In this document: piece by piece, positions 6,480 to 11,920 of the stretch | How the letters are laid out: every line of letters starts with the position of its first letter | Numbering within the stretch: position 1 is the first letter of the stretch | NCBI GenBank assembly: GCA_905214465.1 | Contig: CAJMMD010000041.1 | Span: 1-11,920, forward strand | Length of the DNA: 11,920 bases | Direction of reading: 5' to 3' | Origin: an uncultured bacterium | Lineage (GTDB): Bacteria; Actinomycetota; Coriobacteriia; Coriobacteriales; Coriobacteriaceae | Program-made: the position numbers and the translations under genes | The notes under the pieces: generated by a model | Seen by the model: only the letters and a program-made list of their open reading frames with translations | Database searches by the model: none | Told to the model about the DNA's origin: nothing

Positions 6480-7349
6480 ATGGCCCAGATTACCGCCGCT
6501 ATGGTCAAGCAGCTCCGCGAGATGACCGACTCCCCGATGATGGAGTGCAAGAAGGCTCTCGTCGAGGCTGACGGCGACATGGACGCCGCTGTCGACGTTC
6601 TGCGTAAGAACGGCCTTGCCAAGGCTGCCAAGAAGGCTGGCCGTGAGACCAACGAGGGCGCTGTCGCCGCATTCGTCTCCGAGGATGGCAAGACCGGCGC
6701 TCTGCTCGAGCTCTCCTGCGAGACCGACTTCGTTGGCTCCAACGCCAAGTTCACCGGCTTTGCTTCTAAGGTCGCTGAGGTTGTCGCTACCACCGAGCCT
6801 GCTGACGTCGACGCTCTGCTCGAGAAGCCGATGGGCGAGGAGACCGTTTCCTCCGAGCTCACCGAGATGATTCACATCATGGGCGAGAACATGAAGATCT
6901 CCCGCTTCGCTGCCCGCAAGGCCGAGAACGGCGCGCTCGCTTCTTACATCCACATGGGTGGTAAGATCGGCGTCCTCGTCGAGTTCGCCTTCGAGAAGGC
7001 CGAGACCGCTCAGGCTGAGTCCTTCAAGACCTTCGCTCACGACGTTGCCCTTCAGGTTGCCGCCGTCGCCCCGATCTGCGCTACCCGCGATCAGGTTCCG
7101 GCCGAGACCGTCGAGCACGAGAAGCAGATCTACATGGCCCAGGCTGCCGAGTCCGGCAAGCCCGAGGCTATCCAGGAGAAGATGGCTGTTGGCCGTCTGG
7201 AGAAGTTCTACAAGCAGTCCGTGCTCACCGAGCAGGAGTTCATCAAGGACAGCTCCCTTACCATCAAGAAGTACGCTGAGCAGGTCTCCAAGGAGCTCGG
7301 CGACACTATTACCGTCGTTGCCTTTGACCGTCTGGTCCGTGGCGAGTAA
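6480..7349 (+). CDS. tsf: Translation elongation factor Ts
   Basis: The product has 289 residues. EF-Ts exchanges GDP for GTP on EF-Tu. The N-terminal UBA-like domain reads VKQLREMTDSPMMECKKALV (9-28), followed by GDMDAAVDVLRKNG (32-45). The EF-Tu contact motif TDFVGSN is at 82-88, and the core subdomains fill the rest. AAAGGA (6468-6473) six bases upstream supports ATG 6480; the in-frame TTG at 6465 overlaps the binding site region and is rejected. Codon bias is the same extreme type as in rpsB. The rpsB-tsf pairing is nearly universal in bacteria. A terminator follows 23 bp after the stop. Confidence 0.98.
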   Translation: MAQITAAMVKQLREMTDSPMMECKKALVEADGDMDAAVDVLRKNGLAKAAKKAGRETNEGAVAAFVSEDGKTGALLELSCETDFVGSNAKFTGFASKVAEVVATTEPADVDALLEKPMGEETVSSELTEMIHIMGENMKISRFAARKAENGALASYIHMGGKIGVLVEFAFEKAETAQAESFKTFAHDVALQVAAVAPICATRDQVPAETVEHEKQIYMAQAAESGKPEAIQEKMAVGRLEKFYKQSVLTEQEFIKDSSLTIKKYAEQVSKELGDTITVVAFDRLVRGE

Positions 7350-7372
7350 ATAAGCTCTTGTAGCTGGTAATG

Positions 7373-7407
7373 AGCAGGCTGTGGGTTTTACTCACAGCCT
7401 GCTTTTT
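7373..7407 (+). terminator. Strong intrinsic terminator after tsf
   Basis: The stem pairs 7373-7385 with 7391-7403 (AGCAGGCTGTG against CACAGCCTGCT, with one G-T pair and a final G-C pair). The loop is TTTTA. The T tract runs from 7403 to 7407. It should end most rpsB-tsf transcripts, with some readthrough into pyrH possible. Confidence 0.92.
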
Positions 7408-7408
7408 C

Positions 7409-7437
7409 ATGGCTCTTCTTAGAGCCTTTGATAGAAT
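7409..7437 (+). promoter_or_regulatory. Possible weak promoter for the pyrH operon
   Basis: TAGAAT (7432-7437) resembles a -10 box and would give a leader of about 24 nt holding the pyrH Shine-Dalgarno site. At 17-bp spacing the -35 position holds ATGGCT, a poor match. A promoter is expected after the strong tsf terminator, but the sequence evidence is weak. An alternative pair, TTGATA 7428-7433 and TCTAAA 7451-7456, would start transcription too close to the TTG start codon. Confidence 0.3.
7411..7429 (+). promoter_or_regulatory. Second small hairpin between tsf and pyrH
   Basis: GGCTCT (7411-7416) and AGAGCC (7421-7426) form a perfect six-base stem with a TCTT loop, followed by only three T residues. 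It begins four bases after the tsf terminator. It could be a weak back-up terminator or chance; the role is unknown. Confidence 0.4.
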
Positions 7438-7453
7438 GTTGAGAGTTCAATCT

Positions 7454-7461
7454 AAAGGAGG
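7454..7461 (+). promoter_or_regulatory. Ribosome binding site supporting the TTG start of pyrH
   Basis: AAAGGAGG is a near-perfect Shine-Dalgarno site six bases before TTG 7468. It fixes this non-ATG codon as the start, and the next residues (SDIRYKRVLLKLSGEAL) fit the family N-terminus. Confidence 0.8.
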
Positions 7462-7467
7462 ATCGCT

Positions 7468-8190
7468 TTGTCCGACATCCGATATAAACGCGTGCTTCTT
7501 AAGCTTTCCGGCGAAGCGCTGATGGGCGACGGCCAATATGGCATCGACCCCAAGGTTACCGATCATCTTGCCAAGCAGGTCAAGGAGCTGCTCGCCGTTG
7601 GCCATGAGGTCGGCGTCGTTGTCGGCGGCGGCAATATTTTCCGCGGCATGGCAGGCGCTGCCGGTGGCATGGAGCGTGCTCAGGCCGACTACATGGGCAT
7701 GCTCGCGACCGTTATGAACGCGCTCGCCCTGCAGGATGCTTTCGAGCATAACGACGTTCCCTGCCGTGTGATGAGCGCTATCCAGATGAACGAGATCTGC
7801 GAGCCCTATATTCGCCGTCGCGCCATCAACCACCTTTCCAAGGGCAACGTCGTTATTTTTGCCGCCGGTTCGGGCAATCCGTACTTTACGACCGACACCG
7901 CCGCGGCTCTTCGTGCGTGCGAGATCGGCGCCGAGATTCTGATTAAAGCCACCAAGGTTGACGGCATCTACGACAAGGATCCCGTCAAGTGCGCCGATGC
8001 CGTCCGTTTTGACAAGATTACCTATCACGAGGTTCTCGTCCGCGGTCTGCAGGTTATGGATTCCACGGCTACGGCACTGTGCCAGGATAACCGTATGCCG
8101 ATTTTGGTCCTCAACATCGATGGCGAGGACACCGTCAAGCGCGCGCTCGCGGGTGAGCCCGTCGGCACGCTCGTCTATCAGGAGGATTAA
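7468..8190 (+). CDS. pyrH: UMP kinase (uridylate kinase)
   Basis: The product has 240 residues, the normal family length. It phosphorylates UMP to UDP in pyrimidine nucleotide synthesis in the cytoplasm. Bacterial UMP kinases are hexamers of the amino-acid-kinase fold. Conserved blocks are KLSGEAL (12-18), GGGNIFRG (53-60), the substrate and phosphate region GSGNPYFTTDTAAALRA (134-150) and KVDGIYDKDP (163-172). The start is TTG with a strong Shine-Dalgarno site. GGAGG inside its last codons (8181-8185) serves frr, two bases after the stop, so the genes are probably translationally coupled. Confidence 0.97.
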   Translation: MSDIRYKRVLLKLSGEALMGDGQYGIDPKVTDHLAKQVKELLAVGHEVGVVVGGGNIFRGMAGAAGGMERAQADYMGMLATVMNALALQDAFEHNDVPCRVMSAIQMNEICEPYIRRRAINHLSKGNVVIFAAGSGNPYFTTDTAAALRACEIGAEILIKATKVDGIYDKDPVKCADAVRFDKITYHEVLVRGLQVMDSTATALCQDNRMPILVLNIDGEDTVKRALAGEPVGTLVYQED

Positions 8191-8192
8191 GC

Positions 8193-8729
8193 ATGGCAGA
8201 GAACATCACCGCCCATATGGACAAGTCGCTCGAGTCCCTCAAGCATAACTTCTCCAAGGTCCGTACCGGTCGTGCCAACGCCAACATTCTGTCCGACATC
8301 ACCGTCGATTATTTCGGTGTCCCCACGCCGGTCACGCAGGTTGCCGCCGTCAAGACCCCCGAGGCTCACATGCTGCTCATCGAGCCGTGGGATAAGGCGC
8401 TCATCAATGCTATCGTCAAGGCCATCGGCGCTTCCGATCTGGGTATTACCCCCAACTCCGATGGCACCGTCGTTCGTCTTCCGTTCCCGGCTCCCACTGA
8501 GGAGCGCCGTCGCGAGCTCGTCAAGGAGTGCCGCGAGTACGCCGAGCAGGCCAAGGTGTCTATCCGTAACATCCGTCGCGACTTCAACAACAAGCTCGAG
8601 CGCGATGAGGAGCTCACCGAGGACGACGTACGTCGCGAGCAGGCCAAGGTCCAGAAGCATACCGATGAGTATGTCGCCAAGGTCGAGGAGCTTCTGAAGG
8701 AAAAAGAAGCCGAGGTCATGGAGATCTAA
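8193..8729 (+). CDS. frr: Ribosome recycling factor
   Basis: The product has 178 residues. RRF works with EF-G to split the post-termination ribosome. Its three-helix bundle domain is marked by MDKSLESLKHNFSKVRTGRA (9-28), with the conserved Arg-rich block KVRTGRAN. The beta domain includes DYFGVPTPVTQVA, and the C-terminal helix includes VSIRNIRRDFNNKL and the Lys/Glu-rich end. It is a few residues shorter than the usual 185 because the N-terminus before MDKS is short. This is a normal variation, because ATG 8193 has GGAGG seven bases upstream. The next gene starts one base after the stop. Confidence 0.97.
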   Translation: MAENITAHMDKSLESLKHNFSKVRTGRANANILSDITVDYFGVPTPVTQVAAVKTPEAHMLLIEPWDKALINAIVKAIGASDLGITPNSDGTVVRLPFPAPTEERRRELVKECREYAEQAKVSIRNIRRDFNNKLERDEELTEDDVRREQAKVQKHTDEYVAKVEELLKEKEAEVMEI

Positions 8730-8730
8730 G

Positions 8731-9525
8731 GTGCAATACGACGAGCATAAACTGGTCGAGTACTTTGCCGACGCCCCTGCGGGCGTCGGTTTTTCCGACC
8801 TTGACCTCAATAACATTCCGCACCATATCTCGTGCATCATGGACGGCAACGGTCGTTGGGCCACGTCGCGCGGTCTTGCACGCACCGAGGGCCACAAGGC
8901 GGGTATCCTCTCGCTGCGCGAGATCATTACCGCCTGCGTGCGCCTGGGCGTCGACGTGCTTTCTGCCTATGCGTTTTCTACCGAAAACTGGAACCGTCCG
9001 CAGCATGAGGTCAACGTCTTGATGTATCTGTTTGCCAAGACGTTTATCGACGAGCTGCCTCTTCTGAAGCGCGAAAACGTGCGCGTTGTCTTTTTGGGCG
9101 ACATTTCCGCGCTGCCCAAGAAGACCCGCGACGTTTTTGAACGCGGTCTTGCCGAGTGCGCCGATCACACCGGTATGACGCTTGCGCTTGCCGTCAACTA
9201 CGGCGCGCGTGCCGAGATTACCCGCGCTGTCCGTCAGATTGCACTCGACGCTGCCGCCGGTAAGATCGATCCTGCCGCAATTGATGACGACATGGTGGCT
9301 TCCCACCTCTATACCGCCGGTCTTCCCGATCCTGAGCTTGTGATTCGCACCTCTGGTGAGCTGCGCCTTTCGAACTATCTGCTGTGGCAGGTGGCTTATT
9401 CCGAGTTCTACGTCACCGATACCTATTGGCCCGACTTTGATCGTTGGGGCCTTGTCGACGCCATTTTGGCCTATCAGGGCCGTGACCGTAGGTTTGGTGG
9501 ACTGAGCAAGACCGAGGAGGCTTAA
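8731..9525 (+). CDS. uppS: Isoprenyl transferase (undecaprenyl diphosphate synthase)
   Basis: The product has 264 residues and is a cis-prenyltransferase. It adds isopentenyl units to farnesyl diphosphate to make the C55 lipid carrier for peptidoglycan and other wall polymers. The catalytic region is ISCIMDGNGRWATSRG (33-48), with the key Asp38. FSTENWNRP (82-90), VNYGARAEI (155-163), IRTSGELRLSNYLLWQ (205-220), YWPDF and RDRRFGG (251-257) are all present. The start is GTG, one base after the frr stop, with GGAG at 8720-8723. About 20 residues precede the conserved core, longer than in E. coli. Exact chain length cannot be read from the sequence, but the envelope-gene context fits UppS. Confidence 0.95.
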   Translation: MQYDEHKLVEYFADAPAGVGFSDLDLNNIPHHISCIMDGNGRWATSRGLARTEGHKAGILSLREIITACVRLGVDVLSAYAFSTENWNRPQHEVNVLMYLFAKTFIDELPLLKRENVRVVFLGDISALPKKTRDVFERGLAECADHTGMTLALAVNYGARAEITRAVRQIALDAAAGKIDPAAIDDDMVASHLYTAGLPDPELVIRTSGELRLSNYLLWQVAYSEFYVTDTYWPDFDRWGLVDAILAYQGRDRRFGGLSKTEEA

Positions 9526-9527
9526 TC

Positions 9528-10427
9528 GTGTCCGATCGTCCCAAGGCATCTGCTCCCAAGACGCCTGCGCGCAAAGCTGCCACTGCGGGAGCGCCTGCAG
9601 CGAAGAGCGGCACCGGTTCGTGGCTGGCGGGCTTTATTACCCGTGCCGCCGCCGGTATCGTCTACGCCGTTGTCTTTATCCTGTGCCTGGTTTTGGGTAT
9701 CGTGCCCACGGCCATCTTTGTTTCTGTCATGAGCGGTCTGTGCTGCTATGAGTTTTTCCGTATGACAAGGCTCGATGGCAAGATGGCTAACGAGCGCATG
9801 GGTATCGCTGCCGCCGTACTCTTTCCGCTGTCGGCGTTGGGCGATTCGATGTTGCTGAATGCCCTGCTTTTTGCCCTGATGCTCGCTGTGGGCATTTGGT
9901 ATGTCTGGTCGCCGCGTACCCGCATCTCTGATGTGGCAGTGACGCTCATGGGTCCCATCTACACTGGCTTTATGCTGTCGGCTATCGTGCTGCTGCGCGA
10001 TGCCGTGCCCGGTTTTGCCGGTGCCCTGCTTTCAGTGGGCGTTTGCGCGTCCCTTTGGGTCTCCGATTCGTTTGCCTACATCGTGGGCAGCCGTATCGGC
10101 AAGCACAAGATGGTTCCCAAGATTTCTCCCAAAAAGAGCTGGGAGGGGTTTGTCGGCGGCATCCTGGGCTCGGTTTTGATTTGGCTCATCCTGTGGGCGA
10201 CGCACTTCTACAAGCTCAGCCTGCCCTATGCGCTGCTGTGCGGCGTGGTTGTGTCCATTCTGGGCGTTATCGGCGACCTTATCGAGTCGCGCATCAAGCG
10301 CGGTGTGGGCGTCAAAGATTCCGGCAACCTTATCCCGGGCCACGGCGGAATGCTCGATCGTAGCGATTCGCTTATCTTCGGCTGCATCACCGCGCAGCTG
10401 TTGCTGATGATCGGAGGCGTGCTGTAA
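9528..10427 (+). CDS. cdsA: Phosphatidate cytidylyltransferase (CDP-diacylglycerol synthase)
   Basis: The product has 299 residues and is an integral membrane enzyme. It converts phosphatidic acid and CTP to CDP-diacylglycerol, the precursor of bacterial phospholipids. The first 30 residues are a soluble tail rich in Ala, Lys and Pro. About eight hydrophobic segments follow (roughly 38-58, 62-78, 92-108, 110-127, 137-157, 165-187, 207-226, 233-250), plus a hydrophobic C-terminus. The CdsA signature is intact: SRIKRGVGVKDSG (254-266), then PGHGGMLDRSD (270-280). SPKKSWEGFVGG (200-211) is also typical. The start is GTG 9528 with GAGGAGG (9514-9520) inside the end of uppS. The stop overlaps the dxr start as TAATG. 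Confidence 0.95.
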   Translation: MSDRPKASAPKTPARKAATAGAPAAKSGTGSWLAGFITRAAAGIVYAVVFILCLVLGIVPTAIFVSVMSGLCCYEFFRMTRLDGKMANERMGIAAAVLFPLSALGDSMLLNALLFALMLAVGIWYVWSPRTRISDVAVTLMGPIYTGFMLSAIVLLRDAVPGFAGALLSVGVCASLWVSDSFAYIVGSRIGKHKMVPKISPKKSWEGFVGGILGSVLIWLILWATHFYKLSLPYALLCGVVVSILGVIGDLIESRIKRGVGVKDSGNLIPGHGGMLDRSDSLIFGCITAQLLLMIGGVL

Positions 10428-11614
10428 TGTCCTTCCAGACGACGTATGGCCCCGATGGACGCCTTCGCGTTGCCATCCTGGGTTGTACGGGCTCTATCGG
10501 CACCCAGGCGCTCGATGTGTGCCGCCAGCATGCCGATCGCCTGCAGGTGACGGCGCTGTCCGTTAACTCCAGTACCTCCGAGCTCGTTGCCGCTGCCCGC
10601 GAGTTCTCGGTTCCGGCGGTTGCCGTGGCCGATGTCGATCATGGCGATGACGCCGTGCTGCAGGAGTTGCCCGAGGGAACGAAGCTCGGCGTTGGCGCGC
10701 AGGCGGTTTGCGAGCTCGCGCGTCGCGACGATGTCGACTGCGTGCTCGTCGCTATTGTGGGCGCCGCCGGTCTCGAGGCGAGCCATGCGGCCTTGACCTC
10801 GAATAAGCGCCTTGCCCTTGCCAACAAGGAGTCCCTCGTCGTCGGTGGCGACTTGCTTATGCCGTTGGCGCAACCGGGCCAGCTTATTCCGGTCGACTCT
10901 GAGCATTCCGCCATCTACCAGTGCTATCTGGGGGAGAACCCGCGCGAGGCCCACTGCATTTGGCTCACCTGCTCGGGCGGTCCGTTCTTTGGCCGCACGC
11001 GCGACGAGCTCGATCGCGTGACGCGTGCCGATGCCCTCGCGCATCCCACGTGGGCCATGGGTGCCAAGATCACCATTGACTCCGCCACCCTCATGAACAA
11101 GGGCCTGGAGCGCATCGAGGCCATGCACCTGTTTAACTGCGACCTCGATTTCATTAACGTGGTCGTGCAGCGTCAGTCCAAGATTCACTCTATGGTCGAG
11201 TTTGCCGACGGCTCCGTGATGGCGCATCTCGGTGCTTCCGACATGCGTATTCCCATCCAGTTCGCGTTCTCGTATCCCGAGCGTTGGGATACCCCGGCGC
11301 CTCGTATCGATTTTCGCGAGCTGGGGCAGCTCACGTTTGATGCTGCCGACATGGATACCTTCCGCTGTCTGGCACTGGCCGAGCGTGCCGGCAAGACGGG
11401 CGGCACCATGCCGTGCGTGCTCAATGCCGCCAACGAGGTTGCCGTCGATGCCTTCCTGCACGATAGCTGCAGCTTTACCGATATCGATCGTATTGTGGAA
11501 TCCTGCATGGATGCCCATGATATGCAGGCGGTCGATTCGTTTGAGCAGCTTCGCGACATCGATGCGTGGGCGCGTGAAAAGGCTGCGCAGGTGCTCGCCG
11601 CAACCCGTTCCTAA
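10427..11614 (+). CDS. dxr: 1-deoxy-D-xylulose 5-phosphate reductoisomerase
   Basis: The product has 395 residues. DXR makes methylerythritol phosphate from DXP with NADPH, the committed step of the MEP isoprenoid pathway whose products feed UppS. The nucleotide-binding motif is ILGCTGSIGTQALDV (17-31). NKESLVVGG (133-141) follows, then the metal and substrate residues Asp157, Glu159 and His160 (VDSEHSAI) and Glu228 (DSATLMNKGLE). SGGPF (183-187), His206 (HPTWAMG) and LNAANEVAV (332-340) are also present. His254 (IHSMVEF) matches E. coli His257. The usual HPQS just before it reads QRQS here (248-251). ATG 10427 overlaps the cdsA stop, with GGAGG nine bases upstream. Confidence 0.96.
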   Translation: MSFQTTYGPDGRLRVAILGCTGSIGTQALDVCRQHADRLQVTALSVNSSTSELVAAAREFSVPAVAVADVDHGDDAVLQELPEGTKLGVGAQAVCELARRDDVDCVLVAIVGAAGLEASHAALTSNKRLALANKESLVVGGDLLMPLAQPGQLIPVDSEHSAIYQCYLGENPREAHCIWLTCSGGPFFGRTRDELDRVTRADALAHPTWAMGAKITIDSATLMNKGLERIEAMHLFNCDLDFINVVVQRQSKIHSMVEFADGSVMAHLGASDMRIPIQFAFSYPERWDTPAPRIDFRELGQLTFDAADMDTFRCLALAERAGKTGGTMPCVLNAANEVAVDAFLHDSCSFTDIDRIVESCMDAHDMQAVDSFEQLRDIDAWAREKAAQVLAATRS

Positions 11615-11639
11615 CCCATAAGGATTGCTTTTTCGTTTT

Positions 11640-11920
11640 ATGGATACTGTTCTGAGCGTTCTCTCATCGGTCTTTTGGGGCCTGCTGATGCTTTCCGTCC
11701 TCGTGTTTTTGCACGAGGGCGGCCACTTTTTGGCGGCACGTGCCTGCGGCGTCCGTGTGACCGAGTTCTTTTTGGGCCTGCCGTGCCGCTTTGACATCCA
11801 TTACACGTCGCGTCGCATTGGAACCAAGTTTGGCGTGACCCCGCTGCTGCTGGGTGGCTACGCTGCCATCTGCGGTATGGATCCGACCGACGTCTCGTGT
11901 GCCGATCGCGTGCTCGCGGC
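11640..11920 (+). CDS. rseP: RseP-type site-2 zinc metalloprotease, N-terminal part (partial)
   Basis: 93 complete codons are seen before the window ends. The family cleaves membrane proteins such as anti-sigma factors within the bilayer. The first membrane segment (about residues 5-24) runs into the zinc motif HEGGH (25-29), with catalytic Glu26, in LHEGGHFLAARACGV. A beta region follows and then LLGGYAAICGMD, matching the family's GGY-x-x-x-x-G block. The PDZ domain and the second zinc motif lie beyond the window. The position after dxr is the usual one. The only Shine-Dalgarno-like site (TAAGGA, 11619-11624) is 15 bases from ATG 11640, unusually far. An in-frame TTG at 11625 directly abuts that site and is less likely. 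Confidence 0.9.
   Translation, partial: MDTVLSVLSSVFWGLLMLSVLVFLHEGGHFLAARACGVRVTEFFLGLPCRFDIHYTSRRIGTKFGVTPLLLGGYAAICGMDPTDVSCADRVLA

Noticed and set aside
5616..7118. A 500-codon open frame on the - strand across rpsB and tsf
   Set aside because: Its predicted product is a Leu/Gly/Asp/Val-rich mirror of the biased codons of rpsB and tsf. It crosses both genes, has no recognisable domain, and the + strand genes are certain.
7428..7456. TTGATA and TCTAAA with 17-bp spacing as the pyrH promoter
   Set aside because: Transcription would begin near 7463, removing the strong Shine-Dalgarno site at 7454-7461 from the mRNA. A leaderless TTG start is unlikely when that site is so good.
10226..11797. 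A 523-codon open frame on the - strand across cdsA, dxr and rseP
   Set aside because: It is antisense to three well-supported genes, rich in Arg, His and Gly with no family motif. Such frames are common artefacts in GC-rich genomes.
1..11920. Search for mobile elements, CRISPR arrays, tRNA or rRNA genes, toxin-antitoxin or defence genes
   Set aside because: All + strand coding space is filled by recognised core genes with short gaps. No repeats in array form, transposase motifs, tRNA cloverleaf or composition shift were seen.

Overview
The window is a stretch of core bacterial chromosome, read entirely on the + strand. It is GC-rich, with codon use dominated by GAG, CTC, GTC and CGC, and the genes are tightly packed. 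The gene order points to a deep-branching actinobacterium of the Coriobacteriia, close to Collinsella. This is an inference from layout, not a database match. The order rnhB-yraN-comM-dprA is typical of Actinobacteria. In contrast, dprA-trmFO-xerC followed by rpsB-tsf-pyrH-frr-uppS-cdsA-dxr-rseP resembles the Bacillus order, but topA, clpQY and codY are absent.

Left block (1-5486). The last 28 codons of RNase HII (rnhB) are followed by a strong intrinsic terminator. A DNA-processing and tRNA-modification operon follows: yraN (nuclease-fold protein), comM (hexameric AAA+ helicase), dprA (RecA loader on incoming single-stranded DNA), trmFO (folate/FAD-dependent tRNA m5U54 methyltransferase) and xerC (tyrosine recombinase). 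The genes overlap or are only a few bases apart, so translational coupling is likely. The xerC gene has no ATG, GTG or TTG that would include its conserved N-terminal helix.

Middle block (5487-7410). A weak hairpin closes the first operon. A good sigma70-type promoter (TTGGCA, 17 bp, TATCAT with an extended -10) then drives rpsB and tsf. It precedes a roughly 135-nt leader that can fold into three successive hairpins, a candidate S2 autoregulatory leader. The two genes show the uniform codon use of very highly expressed genes and end at a strong terminator.

Right block (7411-11920). pyrH, frr, uppS, cdsA, dxr and a partial rseP form a compact operon. It links UMP phosphorylation, ribosome recycling, isoprenoid synthesis (DXR), its use for the undecaprenyl lipid carrier (UppS), phospholipid precursor synthesis (CdsA) and a site-2 membrane protease. 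Several genes use TTG or GTG starts backed by clear Shine-Dalgarno sites.

No mobile element, CRISPR array, tRNA, rRNA or prophage signal is visible. I found no previously undescribed system. The points worth a second look are the xerC start, the rpsB leader, the DprA without its usual N-terminal domain, and a local motif change in DXR.
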